Of a stretch of 64,000 nucleotides of DNA, positions 43,014-52,753 are shown in pieces. Each line of letters starts with the position of its first letter. The first letter of the stretch is position 1. A program made the translations under genes and the position numbers. Source of the DNA: Novosphingobium profundi (GTDB lineage Bacteria > Pseudomonadota > Alphaproteobacteria > Sphingomonadales > Sphingomonadaceae). The DNA is taken from positions 310,001 to 374,000 of the forward strand of contig NZ_JAIVLF010000001.1 in NCBI RefSeq assembly GCF_020524485.1, in the 5' to 3' direction. The notes under the pieces were generated by a model. That model had not been told where the DNA came from. It saw only the letters and a program-made list of their open reading frames with translations, and made no database searches.

Positions 43014-45305
43014 CTAGCCATGCCCGTATCGCCAGGCGATGAAGGCGATGATCGCGACGACCGTGGCGATGTAGAGGATCGAGCCCGCCTTCGCGAGCCG
43101 TGCGGCATCCTCCGGGCGATCCTTGATCATCAGTGCGTCGTGCGAGATGCCCACCAGCATGGCACCCAGGCAGACCGCGAAGAAGGCATAGAAGATATAT
43201 TCGATGGCGACCGTGTAGCCCACGGCGGGCAATTGGCTGTTGAGCGAGAGCAGAAGCACCGCGCTGGTCAGGATCGCGGTGATCGGGATGTTGATACGCT
43301 CTCGGAACAGGTTGGTGGGAAGGATCAGCGTGGCAAAGACGACCAGCACGAGCAGCAGCAGCGGCGTCAGCGTCTTGAGGATGTAGATGCCGTAGTCCCT
43401 TTCCAGGAGGATCGCGGCGTTGAACCCGGCGTAGGTGATCGCCGCGTTGTCCTGGAAGCGTAGGGGATTGCCGAGGGTGGAGGTGGTCGAGCGCGAATCC
43501 ACGAAATAGCGCATCCCCTTCTGCGACCATTGCTCGAGGCCGCCATAGGGATCGAGCCGCGCCGGTGCGATGGTGTCGACCTTGGCAAGGCGCAGGCCTG
43601 CCGTGTCGATGACATAAGTGACGAGATCGCTGCGCTGGCGGTTGTTCTGGAACCGTATGAGCAGTTCCTGCCGGTCGAACGGGTAGTCGTGGAGATTGAA
43701 ATCGAAGCGGAAATCGCCCGAGATGCGGAACAGGCGATAGGTCAGCGTATCTTCGGGCCCTACGCCCAGAGGCCGTGCAAATCCGGGTGGCAGCGCGTAG
43801 GCGCTGGTCTCTCTGGGATCGGATGCGTCAAACAGATCGGGATCGGCCAGCGCGGGAAACTCGATCTGGGTCGGCGCATCGTCGCCGACGAAGCGCATCC
43901 ACAGATTGAGATCGGCGGTGAACGTGCCGTTTCGGATATCCACGCGATCAATGGTGTTGAGATCGATCCCGGTATAGACGACCCGCTGGCGCCAGTAGTG
44001 GCGTGCTCCGATCCGCACGACATCGCCCCGCTCAATGAGGTCGCCGATGTCGAGCAGGTCGGGCCGTTCGATCGGGATCATCTGTTGGGGCGAGGTGGCG
44101 AAGCGGCCGAAGACGAACGTGCCCATGCGGGTCGGACCGGGAATGTTGCGCTGGGGATCGAAATAGAGCGGGCGGGTCAGACCCTCGACGCCGGTTGCGG
44201 GGCTGATCATCTTGGCGAGTGCCTTGCGGACCCGTGCCCGGTCGGCCTGCAAGGTGTCGGTGCGGTTGGCGATCCCGGCCCGGCGGATCGCCTCGATCAT
44301 CATCTTCGTCGCATCGTAGGAGCCCGCCGCCACCCAGCTGGGCACGCGGCCTGTCTCCTCGCGATAGCGCCTCGAAAGCGCCTGCGCCTGTTCCCCGGCG
44401 CTGTCGAAGATCAGGGGCGAGGCGGCGGACAGATTGCGGCTGAAATAGCCAGGCTCGCGCTGCTCTTCGGGCTCATCCTTGAACCGTTCGAGAAACTCCG
44501 GACCTCCGGCCCCGCCCGCGGCGATCACCATGTTCGTGATGCCGTTGCGCCGCAGCGCCATCAGCATGTCGGCAATATGGTCGGCCCCGGTTCCGATCAC
44601 GATCATCCCGGCATTGCCTCTTCGAGCGATGCGCTGTGCCAGGGCTTGGCTCGAAGAGGCGCGTAGGCCGGGCGTCGTGTCGAAGGTCCAGAGCCTGTAG
44701 TTCGCGGCCTCGTAGGCGCCGGTGAAGCCCTGCTGGAAACTCTGCCCGAAACTGTCCTTGGAAGTGACCAGTTCGACAGGGGCGCTGGCCTGGAAGACGG
44801 CGAGATACTCGGCGATGGATCGCCCTTGCCCGGAGGCCGTTGTCTGGGCGCGGAAATACCACGCGTTGTCCCTTGTCAGCTCATCGACGAACGAGGTCCC
44901 GGTGAGGGCCGGTATTCTTGCCGCGCGATAGCCGGGCCCCGCCGCGAGGGATGCGGTGGAGAGATAGTGCCCCAGAACCCCCACGCAGTCGCTCGCGGCG
45001 ATTTCTCGCACGACGCCGCGCGCGCCTTTCGCGGTGCTGGTATCGTCGAACAGCTTCAGTTCGATCCGGCGCCCTGACACACCTCCGGCCGCATTGGCCT
45101 GCGCCAGGGCGATGCGTGCCGCCGAAAGGCTCTCCTGTCCGGCCGAAGACGAGGGCCCCGTCAGCGAATTGGCGAGCGCGATGCAGATGGGCGCAGGCCG
45201 CCCGAATAGGAACGCGGCAATCCCTGCCACGCCCGTGAGAAGAAGCAGGACGAGCGCAAGCAAGATCGCCCGCTTCGACTGGAACCAATGTCGCACCATA
45301 GACAT
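43014..45305 (-). CDS. Predicted pentameric ligand-gated ion channel fused to an N-terminal periplasmic-binding-protein domain
   Basis: 763 residues from ATG 45305 (ATG 45299 also possible; no clear Shine-Dalgarno). An N-terminal membrane anchor (about 12-34) is followed by a type I amino-acid-binding (LivJ-like) domain, about 38-412 (ICIALANSLTGPSSSAGQESLSAARIALAQANAAGG; LVTSKDSFGQSFQQGFTGAYEAANY). A pLGIC extracellular domain, about 430-635, carries the Pro-loop motif as DFNLHDYPFDRQELLIRFQNN. Four membrane helices close the protein: M1 near 640-662, M2 (RINIPITAILTSAVLLLSLNSQLP), M3 (VAIEYIFYAFFAVCLGAMLVGI) and M4 (SILYIATVVAIIAFIAW). It should be an inner-membrane channel gated by a small ligand, possibly an amino acid. 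No ABC transporter genes are nearby. Confidence 0.85.
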   Translation of the reverse strand: MSMVRHWFQSKRAILLALVLLLLTGVAGIAAFLFGRPAPICIALANSLTGPSSSAGQESLSAARIALAQANAAGGVSGRRIELKLFDDTSTAKGARGVVREIAASDCVGVLGHYLSTASLAAGPGYRAARIPALTGTSFVDELTRDNAWYFRAQTTASGQGRSIAEYLAVFQASAPVELVTSKDSFGQSFQQGFTGAYEAANYRLWTFDTTPGLRASSSQALAQRIARRGNAGMIVIGTGADHIADMLMALRRNGITNMVIAAGGAGGPEFLERFKDEPEEQREPGYFSRNLSAASPLIFDSAGEQAQALSRRYREETGRVPSWVAAGSYDATKMMIEAIRRAGIANRTDTLQADRARVRKALAKMISPATGVEGLTRPLYFDPQRNIPGPTRMGTFVFGRFATSPQQMIPIERPDLLDIGDLIERGDVVRIGARHYWRQRVVYTGIDLNTIDRVDIRNGTFTADLNLWMRFVGDDAPTQIEFPALADPDLFDASDPRETSAYALPPGFARPLGVGPEDTLTYRLFRISGDFRFDFNLHDYPFDRQELLIRFQNNRQRSDLVTYVIDTAGLRLAKVDTIAPARLDPYGGLEQWSQKGMRYFVDSRSTTSTLGNPLRFQDNAAITYAGFNAAILLERDYGIYILKTLTPLLLLVLVVFATLILPTNLFRERINIPITAILTSAVLLLSLNSQLPAVGYTVAIEYIFYAFFAVCLGAMLVGISHDALMIKDRPEDAARLAKAGSILYIATVVAIIAFIAWRYGHG

Positions 45306-45483
45306 GCGCGGGCAGGAGGCTGGCCACCTCCACCCACGGGGAGAGGAACACAGTCTATCACATCGGACCCGTTCGGTCACCGCACGCCGATTCCGTGAGG
45401 GCTTTATGGATATGTCTGGGCCGCTATTGCGGCGGATGCATCAGACTCCTGGGTAGGTCTATGTAGCGATGTCCCTCTGGTCG

Positions 45484-46263
45484 TCAGGCGCCGGGGATAG
45501 CCCCGCCATCGACCGGGATCGCCACTCCGGAGATGGCCGAACTGCGATCTCCGGCCAGGAAAAGCACGGCCTCGGCGATGTCCCTTGCATGGGCGAGCTT
45601 GCCCAGGGCGCTGAAGCTTTCCATGCGGGAAAGGAAGCCTTCCTTGTCGTCATCGCCGGTCATGTTGCCCATCAGCATGCTCGTCTCGACCGCTCCTGGC
45701 AGAACCGCGTTGATCCGGATGCCGTACTGGCCGGCGGCGCGGGCTGCGGTCTTGGTGGTCATCAGCACGGCGGCCTTCGAGCCGCAATAGGCCGCTCCCG
45801 TCGGGCTGGCCGAGATCGACATGCCCGAGCCGATGTTGACGACCGCGCCCTGGCAACCGCGTGCCTTCATGCGGCGGATCGCATGCTTGCAGCCCAGGAA
45901 CGTGCCGTCGGCGTTGACGGCGAAGTGCTCCCGCCAGGTTGCCAGTTCCATGTCCTCGAAGGGGATGTTCGGCCGGTAGATCCCCGCGTTGTTGACCAGC
46001 ACATCGAGCCCGCCGAACTGCGCATCGACAATGTCCATGAGCGCGATCCAGGAGCGTTCGCAGCTGACGTCCAGTTGATGCCGGACGACGCGGCCTTTGC
46101 CGTCGCTGTCAGGCACCTCCTCGGCGGTCGCGGCGCTGTCCATGAGATCGGCCGCGATCACCGTGGCGCCGCCTTGGGCAAAGGCTTCGACGATGGCCGA
46201 GCCGATGCCTCCTGCGCTCCCCGTCACGATGACGGTGCGACCTGCGAAAACCTGCTCAGCCAT
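45484..46263 (-). CDS. Short-chain dehydrogenase/reductase (SDR)
   Basis: 259 residues. NAD(P) motif VIVTGSAGGIGSAIVEAF, LDVLVNNAGIYRPN, catalytic Ser in VVNIGSGMSISASP and YCGSKAA (Tyr-x-x-x-Lys). A downstream AVLPGAVETSM is the usual PG motif. It acts on an alcohol or ketone of unknown identity. CTGGAGGATGGAGC before the ATG supports the start at 46263. It is divergent from a TonB receptor gene 243 bp away and is likely the first enzyme gene of the catabolic island. Confidence 0.9.
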   Translation of the reverse strand: MAEQVFAGRTVIVTGSAGGIGSAIVEAFAQGGATVIAADLMDSAATAEEVPDSDGKGRVVRHQLDVSCERSWIALMDIVDAQFGGLDVLVNNAGIYRPNIPFEDMELATWREHFAVNADGTFLGCKHAIRRMKARGCQGAVVNIGSGMSISASPTGAAYCGSKAAVLMTTKTAARAAGQYGIRINAVLPGAVETSMLMGNMTGDDDKEGFLSRMESFSALGKLAHARDIAEAVLFLAGDRSSAISGVAIPVDGGAIPGA

Positions 46264-46506
46264 GCTGCTCCATCCTCCAGAAAACCGATCCAGCTCGTTG
46301 CCTGCCGCACCTGCCTTCAAAACCCGAGTGCCGCCGAACGCCACCCACAAACTATCCGGTAGGCGAGAACATATCTACAAAACAATGACTTGTACGAGCA
46401 ACTTCAAGAGCACTCCGCACCTGTCTGTGATGCACCAAGGGATGCAATCGATGTCCTGCGCATCCGTCCGGGCGTTTATAAAAATGCGAAGAAGGTTCAG
46501 GAAACT

Positions 46507-48618
46507 ATGAAGGTATCTCTCGGCAATCTGCTGCTTGCGGCGTCCGCGCTCACCGCCCCCCCCCAGCTGGCCATCGCGCAGGAAAGCGAGCAGGAGGACG
46601 GCTTCAACGAGATCGTCGTGACGTCCCAGCGCACCGAGCAGCGCCTGCAGGACGTCCCTCTCAGTGTCACCGCGATTTCGCCCGAAGAGATCGCCACCCG
46701 GCAGATCCTGGCGCCGACCGATGTTGCGCGCCTGGTGCCCAACCTCAAGCTTGATGGCGTGACGGGGGGCTCTGCCGGTCTCAAGGCCTATATCCGCGGC
46801 GGCGGCGGCACCGACGGCGGCTATGTGATGTCCGAGGCCGAAGTCGCGCTCTACGTCAACGATGTCTACAACGCGCGCATGCAGGGCGCGCTGATGGACT
46901 TCGCCGAGATCGAGCGGATCGAGGTCCTGCGCGGCCCCCAGGGCGTGCTCTACGGCCGCAATGCGTCGGCCGGCGCCATCAACATCATCACCAAGCAGCC
47001 CGCCGACGTGCTGACCGGCACCGCGCAGGTGGGCTACGGCACCTGGAACGAGCGCCGCGTCAAGGGCTACCTGTCGGTTCCGCTCAGCGCGGACGGGGAA
47101 TGGGCCGCGTCTGTCAACGGCATCGCGCGCAAGCGCGACGGGGGACGCCAGTACAACCCGACGCTTGGCAAGAAGGTGGGCGCCGAAGACTTCCAGGGCG
47201 GCATGTTCGACCTTGCCTACAAGGGCAGCGACATCACCGCGCGTCTGAACGTGTACTACATGGACCTTGATTCCGACGGCCAATGGTCGGTCAACACGGT
47301 CACGGACGGCGAAGGCAACATCACCCCGCTCTCGGGCTCCTACCGCACCGTGCTCTCGCCTGTGGAATCCTATACCGCGGTGACCCAGAAGGGCGCCTCG
47401 CTCAAGCTGACGGCGAACTACCCCGGGGGCACGCTGACCTCGATCACCGCCTATTCCGAGCTTGACGATGCGTGGCGCCAGGACTTCTCGGGCGGCGTCT
47501 ATCCTGGCATGCTCGGCATGGACGGCGATACCCCGCTTGCGCTCATGGACCGCGAGAGCATCTCGCAGCAGTGGCAGTTCAGCCAGGAAACCAACGCGAC
47601 CGGCTCGCTCGCCGATGACCTCATCGACTACGTGATCGGCGTCTATTATTTCCACGAGAACGGCGACCAGGTGATCGACACCACCACCTTCTTCGTGCCC
47701 TCCACCACCAACTTCCATGCCAACACGGACGCCTGGGCGGGCTATGGTCAGTTTACCCTCAACGTGAGCGACGAGCTCGCGTTCATTGCAGGCGGCCGCT
47801 ACACGCTCGAAGACAAGGAGCTGAACGCTGATATCGACGGTCTTCCGGCGATCAGCCGCGATCACTACGAGAAGTTCACCCCGAAGCTGGGCGTCAATTT
47901 CACGCCGCTTCCCGACCTTCTGGTCTATGGCTCCTACTCGGTCGGCTTCAAGTCGGGCGGCTACAACGGCCTGGCCTCGACCGCGGCCCAGCTCGCCGCA
48001 GCCTTCCGGCCGCAGACGACCGACGCCTTCGAAGTGGGCCTCAAGACGGACCTTGGCCGGACGCTGCGTCTGGCCGTTTCGGGCTTCGTCAACAAGGTCC
48101 AGGATCGCCAGGAATCGGTCAGCCTGGGCGATGGCGGCTTCCTGATCGAGAACTACGATCTCACGATCAAGGGCATCGAAGCGGAGATTGCCTGGAAGCC
48201 GGTGCTGGGCCTGCAGATCTGGGGCAACGGCTCGCTCAACGACGGCAAGTACCGCAACGTACCCGAGGGCGCGTCGCTCACAGGCAATGTTCCGCCGTTC
48301 CTGCCCGACTATCAGGCGACGATCGGCTTCGATTACAACTTCGATCTGGGTGAGGGCACGGTGAAGTTCGGCGCGGACGCGAACTTCCGCGATGCCTATT
48401 TCTCGACCGCTGACAACCTCGGCATCGGGGCGGTCGATTCCACCCAGATCGTCAACGGTTATGTGGGGTACGATGTCGGGCCCTGGAAATTCCAGGTGGC
48501 GGGCAAGAACCTGTTCAACCAGATCAACTGGCAGACCGGCTTCGGCTTCTCGGTCGTCAACCCGCGCTTCATGACCGATCCGCGCACGCTCCTTGGCACG
48601 GTCCGCTACAGCTTCTGA
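46507..48618 (+). CDS. TonB-dependent receptor
   Basis: 703 residues from ATG 46507 (AGGAAACT upstream); an upstream in-frame ATG at 46390 would bury the signal peptide, so it was not used. The signal peptide is KVSLGNLLLAASALTAPPQLAIAQ. The plug starts FNEIVVTSQRTEQRLQDVPLSVTAISPEEIATRQILAPTDVARLVPNL. IERIEVLRGPQGVLYGRNASAGAINIITKQPAD is the plug motif, and the barrel ends LLGTVRYSF. It is probably the uptake port for the compound degraded by the neighbouring island. Confidence 0.9.
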   Translation: MKVSLGNLLLAASALTAPPQLAIAQESEQEDGFNEIVVTSQRTEQRLQDVPLSVTAISPEEIATRQILAPTDVARLVPNLKLDGVTGGSAGLKAYIRGGGGTDGGYVMSEAEVALYVNDVYNARMQGALMDFAEIERIEVLRGPQGVLYGRNASAGAINIITKQPADVLTGTAQVGYGTWNERRVKGYLSVPLSADGEWAASVNGIARKRDGGRQYNPTLGKKVGAEDFQGGMFDLAYKGSDITARLNVYYMDLDSDGQWSVNTVTDGEGNITPLSGSYRTVLSPVESYTAVTQKGASLKLTANYPGGTLTSITAYSELDDAWRQDFSGGVYPGMLGMDGDTPLALMDRESISQQWQFSQETNATGSLADDLIDYVIGVYYFHENGDQVIDTTTFFVPSTTNFHANTDAWAGYGQFTLNVSDELAFIAGGRYTLEDKELNADIDGLPAISRDHYEKFTPKLGVNFTPLPDLLVYGSYSVGFKSGGYNGLASTAAQLAAAFRPQTTDAFEVGLKTDLGRTLRLAVSGFVNKVQDRQESVSLGDGGFLIENYDLTIKGIEAEIAWKPVLGLQIWGNGSLNDGKYRNVPEGASLTGNVPPFLPDYQATIGFDYNFDLGEGTVKFGADANFRDAYFSTADNLGIGAVDSTQIVNGYVGYDVGPWKFQVAGKNLFNQINWQTGFGFSVVNPRFMTDPRTLLGTVRYSF

Positions 48619-49039
48619 CGCCTGAGAAGCACGGCTGCAATACATTCGGGGGCGGCGATGGGGTGGACCATCGCTGGCCCCGCGTTTGTGGGTCTTGGAC
48701 GTGGGGCTTCCATTCCTGTCGTATCGGGCGCGATACGGAACGTCTTTCGAGCTTTGCAGTCCCTCGTTGAACTATGGCGGGCGACACAGGTACCTCGGCC
48801 TTGCTGGAGCCCTCGGCCAAGTCGGAAGGTATCGTCCCGAGTAGCACCTACGCTGCCGACCTGGGACACGAGAATGACCGCCGTCAGACAGGGCGAGGGC
48901 AGGGAATCGCCAGACCCTGTTCCGGGCAAGTAGCAGGCGTGTTCCTGGGCAATGGGGCAGGATTGCCGTCAAGGCGCAAAGCTCCTGCCCGGAAGGCGCC
49001 CGGGTTCCAGGCGACCTTCCGTCGAGGCTGTGCGATGTC
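48619..49039. other. Non-coding gap between convergent TonB receptor and MFS genes
   Basis: 421 bp. Open frames here have no recognisable family features and poor codon character. A small stem GCGATGG...CCATCGC at 48655-48674 lacks a T-tract and is not a convincing terminator. Nothing else is seen. Confidence 0.5.
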
Positions 49040-50338
49040 TCAGACGCGCAGGGGCACCGGCTGCTTTTTGGCGGTCCGGCCGACATAGATGACAGCGGCG
49101 GCGCTCATCAAGGTCAGGCCTGCCAACGGCATCAGGGCAAGCACATAACTTCCCGTTGCCTCGTGGATGAAGCCGTAGGCATTGACCATCAGGCCCCCGC
49201 CGATGAGATTGGACGTCGCGTTGATGGCCGCAATGCCCGCGGCCGCGGTGCTGCCCGAAAGCCAGGTCGATGCCATGCTCCAGAACGGTCCCTTGAAGCA
49301 GTAGGCGCCAACCAGCACGAATGTGAGCAGCATCACTGTCGGGACGAGTCCCGTCACGACGAACGTGCCAACTGCGCCGAGTGTAATGAGCATGAGCGGC
49401 AGCGCGGTGTGCCAGCGCCGTTCGTTCGTGCGGTCCGAATTGCGCCCCCACAAGATCATCGCAACCGAGGCGATGCCGTAGGGGATCGAATTGACGAGGC
49501 CAGTCTGCAGATCCGTCAGGCCGAAGGATTTCAGGAGCTGCGGCTGCCACACACTCAGCATGCTACCGGCCGCAGAGGCGCCCGAACAGGCTATGACCAT
49601 GGCCCAGAATGCCGGCGTCACGGCGAGGCGCCAAGCCGAACCATGAACCAGTGGCTTGCTCGAACCCGTCGCCGCGAGAGCCGAATTGAGCCAGGCTTTC
49701 TCCTCGTCGTCCAGCCAGGAGGCGTCGTCCGGCCGGTCGGTCAGCATCTTGAGGCAGGCCACGCCCAGCATGACGGTGGGCAGGCCTTCCAGAATGAACA
49801 GCCATTGCCAGCCGCGCAGACCTGCAATGCCATCCATCGCCAGAAGCAGCCCGGAGAGTGGTGAACCGATGAAGCTGGACACCGGAATGGCGAACGCGAA
49901 GAGGGCCAGCGTACGGCCGCGATAGCCCGGTGGCATCCAGTAAGTCAGATAGAGGATGATGCCGGGGAAGAAACCGGCTTCGGCAATACCCAGCGCGAAG
50001 CGCATGACGTAGAACGACTCCGCGTTCCAGACCAGCGACATCGCGGTGGAGACCAGGCCCCAGGTTATCATGATCCGGGCAATCCAGAACCGTGCCCCGA
50101 CCTTCTGCAGCATCAGGTTGCTGGGGACCTCCATCAGGAAGTAGGCCACGAAGAACAGACTTGCGCCAAAGCCAAAGACCGTGCTGCTAAGTCCGATGTC
50201 CGCATTCATCTGCAAGGATGCCATGCCCACATTCGTTCGGTCTATGAACGCCATGAGGTAACACAGCATCAGGAACGGCAGCAGCCGCCACATTACCTTG
50301 CGCATCACTTGCGCTTCGATTGCGCCCTCGGAACCCAT
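49040..50338 (-). CDS. MFS transporter, anion:cation symporter (ACS) family
   Basis: 432 residues with about 12 membrane helices. MWRLLPFLMLCYLMAFIDRTNVGMASLQMNADIGLS at the N-terminus is the ACS-family signature, shared by tartrate, phthalate, glucarate and other organic-acid permeases. AGFFPGIILYLTYWMPPGYRGRTLALFAFAIPVSSFIGSPLSGLLL is the next conserved stretch. The ATG at 50338 has GGAGAG just upstream; an earlier ATG at 50350 is possible. It follows a D-2-hydroxyacid dehydrogenase gene by 96 bp, and both are likely made from the promoter at 51.5 kb. The substrate is probably a carboxylate. Confidence 0.88.
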   Translation of the reverse strand: MGSEGAIEAQVMRKVMWRLLPFLMLCYLMAFIDRTNVGMASLQMNADIGLSSTVFGFGASLFFVAYFLMEVPSNLMLQKVGARFWIARIMITWGLVSTAMSLVWNAESFYVMRFALGIAEAGFFPGIILYLTYWMPPGYRGRTLALFAFAIPVSSFIGSPLSGLLLAMDGIAGLRGWQWLFILEGLPTVMLGVACLKMLTDRPDDASWLDDEEKAWLNSALAATGSSKPLVHGSAWRLAVTPAFWAMVIACSGASAAGSMLSVWQPQLLKSFGLTDLQTGLVNSIPYGIASVAMILWGRNSDRTNERRWHTALPLMLITLGAVGTFVVTGLVPTVMLLTFVLVGAYCFKGPFWSMASTWLSGSTAAAGIAAINATSNLIGGGLMVNAYGFIHEATGSYVLALMPLAGLTLMSAAAVIYVGRTAKKQPVPLRV

Positions 50339-50434
50339 GCATCTCTCCATCTTGATTATGTGGCGCCTGCAGGCGCTCTCATTCTCGAAGCCGCGAGGCC
50401 GATGACCTCGGCACTTCTGGTTGTGCTTTGCCGA

Positions 50435-51418
50435 TTACGGCATGTTCATGGCAACCGCGTTCACGTGATTGCGGGGGGCTATGATGCCCTCATCGAGGAA
50501 ATCCGCGATCTGTGCGATGCAGCTCATCCCGACCCGCGTGCGTGCTTCCTGCGTGTTCGCGCCGACATGCGGCGTCACCACGAGGTTGGGCAGTTCCCAC
50601 AGCGGGTCCGTGGCCGTGGTCGGCTCCTGCGCAAAGGTGTCGAGGCCTGCACCGAAGATCGCTCCGGTCTTCAGGGCCTCCAGCAGTGCGCTCTGGTCGA
50701 CAAGCCCTCCGCGTGCGGTGTTGATGAGGATGGCCTCGCGTTTCATCATCGCGAAGGCATCGGCATCGAGGAATTGCCGGTTCTCGTCCGTCAAGGGGCA
50801 GTGCAGGCTGACAATGTCGCTTTGCCGCAGCAGCTCGGGAATGGAATCGACGCGCTGGGCGCCTTCGGGCACCTGATCCGGTAGCAGATAGGGGTCGTAG
50901 ATCCGCGCGGTCATGTCAAAGGGGGCAAGCAGGCGCAGGAACTCCCGACCGATCGCGCCCAGTCCGATCAAGCCGATCGATCGGCCCGAGATTTCGATGC
51001 CTGCGTGGCGGGACTTGTCCCAATGCCCCTCGCGCACGCGGCGATCGAGCCAGGCCGTGGACCGCGCGACGCTTAGCAGCAGGGCAAGCGCATGCTCGGC
51101 CACGGATAACGAATTGGCGCCTCCCGCGACCACGACGATCACGCCGTTTTCGGCGGCCGCCACCGTATCGATGCTGTCATAGCCAACCCCGTGCTTTGCG
51201 ATGACCTTGAGGGTCGGTATCCGCTCGATGGCCGAACGTGAGATCGAGCCCATGCGCAGCAGGAGCGCCTCTGCGGCAATCGCATTCGCGGCTTCGACGA
51301 GCTCGTCCTCGCTGGGATAGGGCTTGCACAGCGCCAGCGCGATTTGCCTCTCCACTGCATAGGTTGCCGCATTCGGCGCAATTTCCCCGCCGATAATGAG
51401 AGTGGCGTGCTGGGGCAT
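50435..51418 (-). CDS. D-2-hydroxyacid dehydrogenase (SerA/GhrB-like)
   Basis: 327 residues. LKVIAKHGVGYDSIDTVAAAENGVIVVVAGGANSLSVAEHALALLL is the substrate-side motif. IGLIGLGAIGREFLRLLAPFDM is the NAD-binding fold. VSLHCPLTDENRQFLDADAFAMMKREAILINTARGGLVDQSAL and VVTPHVGANTQEA supply the catalytic Arg, Glu and His. It lacks the ACT domain of long SerA proteins, so it probably reduces glyoxylate, hydroxypyruvate or another 2-oxoacid. GAGGATCATC precedes the start. A palindrome shared with two other genes in the island lies 73-94 bp upstream. Confidence 0.9.
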   Translation of the reverse strand: MPQHATLIIGGEIAPNAATYAVERQIALALCKPYPSEDELVEAANAIAAEALLLRMGSISRSAIERIPTLKVIAKHGVGYDSIDTVAAAENGVIVVVAGGANSLSVAEHALALLLSVARSTAWLDRRVREGHWDKSRHAGIEISGRSIGLIGLGAIGREFLRLLAPFDMTARIYDPYLLPDQVPEGAQRVDSIPELLRQSDIVSLHCPLTDENRQFLDADAFAMMKREAILINTARGGLVDQSALLEALKTGAIFGAGLDTFAQEPTTATDPLWELPNLVVTPHVGANTQEARTRVGMSCIAQIADFLDEGIIAPRNHVNAVAMNMP

Positions 51419-52078
51419 GATGATCCTCGATCCTCAAATATTCCTGCGGCCGAACCGCGTTGTTGAGGGGACCATAGCGCTCAAACATTAAAACGCAACG
51501 GCGTTTCATATTGATGTTGCAAATAGGTCTGTGTGCGCTAGGGTTAAAGGCGATCTGCGCAAGCGCTGAATCCAGGGATAATGCGATGAAATGGGTAGAG
51601 GATTGGCCGTCAGGCAGGCGGGCGTTCGAGATGTCGGGCGCGGCCTCCATCGCGCCCTTACGCGGCAGTCGATCCGCCGGAAAGTTCTCTGGAAGTGCCG
51701 AAAAAGCCGCGACTCTGGCCATGTATCGGCGTATTGCCGGACTGCGGGGCCGGGCCATGGCCGCAGCACGGCGAGGGGCGCGCTGGATCGGTGTAGTCGG
51801 CCAGCGCCCGCCATTGACGCGCGAGGGCGCAGATGGTCAACTTCGCCCGCCGTCACCCTGTCCAAATCACCTGGCAGCGTAATTATGCTGCACTGGTGTT
51901 CCAATATGTCAAAGTCCTCCCCTCCAGGATCCACGCCTGGCCTCAGGCAGATCCCATCGAACCCTGAGCCCGATCCTGTTCCGGGTGCCGCACATGGCAC
52001 CTTCCTGAACTTCGGCGGTCGTCGCCTTTCGACAAGGCCTTGCCGCATCCCTTTCCGACCTGATCCAAGGAGTACATC
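51419..52078. other. Long divergent control region of the catabolic island
   Basis: 660 bp between the dehydrogenase and rraA-like starts, with no gene I can support. It contains the shared palindrome (51491-51512). It also contains a separate inverted repeat GCAGC-GTAATTAT-GCTGC at 51874-51891, which could be an operator for the rraA-like gene about 190 bp downstream. The rest shows nothing recognisable. Confidence 0.5.
51491..51512. promoter_or_regulatory. Island operator A (imperfect copy of ATGCAACG-N-CGTTGCAT)
   Basis: AAACGCAACGGCGTTTCATA plus TT agrees with operator C (61575-61596) at 19 of 22 positions by eye. It also contains its own AAACGC-N4-GCGTTT repeat. It lies 73-94 bp before the D-2-hydroxyacid dehydrogenase start, near the expected promoter. 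The binding protein is probably the IclR regulator of the island; the TetR at the right end is an alternative. Confidence 0.6.
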
Positions 52079-52753
52079 ATGAGCATCGGCTTTCGAGTCC
52101 TACCCGTTGAGCGCCGCATCCCTGCCGATGTGGTGGAGCGTTTCTCGCAGCTTCCCGTCGCCAATGTCAGCGACGCGATGGGGCGCATCTTTGCAGGCGG
52201 GGCGAGTTTGCGTCCGATGCACGCCGGCGGTGTGCTTGCGGGCCCGGCCGTCACGGTCAAGGCGCGCCCGGGCGACAACCTCATGCTGCACAAGGCGCTC
52301 GACATCGCACAGCCCGGGGACGTCGTCGTGGTCGACGGTGCAGGGCACCTGACCAATGCCCTCATCGGCGAGATGATGACCGCCCACGCCGAATCGCGCG
52401 GCATTGCCGGCATCGTCATCTGGGGCGCGATCCGCGATGCCGCTGCGATCCGGGCAAGCTCCTTCCCGGTCTTCGCGGCGGGTGTGACCCATCGCGGCCC
52501 CTACAAGGACGGCCCTGGCGAAGTGAACGTGCCGATCGCAATCGACGGCATGGTCATCAATCCCGGTGACCTGCTGCTGGGCGACGACGATGGGCTGATC
52601 TGCGTCGCGATGGACGATGCCGAAGACATCTACACCAAGGCCAGCGCCAAGCATGCCGCTGAAACCGCACAGCTGGAAAAGATTGCGCGCGGTGAAAACC
52701 CGCGCGCCTGGGTGGATGAAACGCTCAAGCGCCTCGGCTGCGAAGGCGTCTGA
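52079..52753 (+). CDS. RraA-family protein (4-hydroxy-4-methyl-2-oxoglutarate/CHA aldolase-like)
   Basis: 224 residues with AAGGAG seven bases before the ATG. LPVANVSDAMGRIFAGGASLRPMHAGGVLAGPAVTVKARPGDNLMLHKALDIAQPGDVVVVDGAGHLTNALIGEMM and GIVIWGAIRDAAAIRASSFPVFA show the RraA/HMG-aldolase fold, with the Arg and Asp of the GAIRD loop that bind the metal and pyruvate enolate. Aldolase members end the protocatechuate 4,5-cleavage and gallate pathways by splitting off pyruvate. In a catabolic island an aldolase or oxaloacetate decarboxylase is more likely than the RNase-E inhibitor role. The iclR gene follows 263 bp later. Confidence 0.85.
   Translation: MSIGFRVLPVERRIPADVVERFSQLPVANVSDAMGRIFAGGASLRPMHAGGVLAGPAVTVKARPGDNLMLHKALDIAQPGDVVVVDGAGHLTNALIGEMMTAHAESRGIAGIVIWGAIRDAAAIRASSFPVFAAGVTHRGPYKDGPGEVNVPIAIDGMVINPGDLLLGDDDGLICVAMDDAEDIYTKASAKHAAETAQLEKIARGENPRAWVDETLKRLGCEGV

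Noticed and set aside
48655..48674. Stem GCGATGG/CCATCGC as a terminator
   Set aside because: Short stem and no T-tract on either strand.
51506..52082. Overlapping open frames in the long divergent control region
   Set aside because: Codon use and composition do not resemble neighbours, no homology pattern is seen, and the region carries operator-like repeats.
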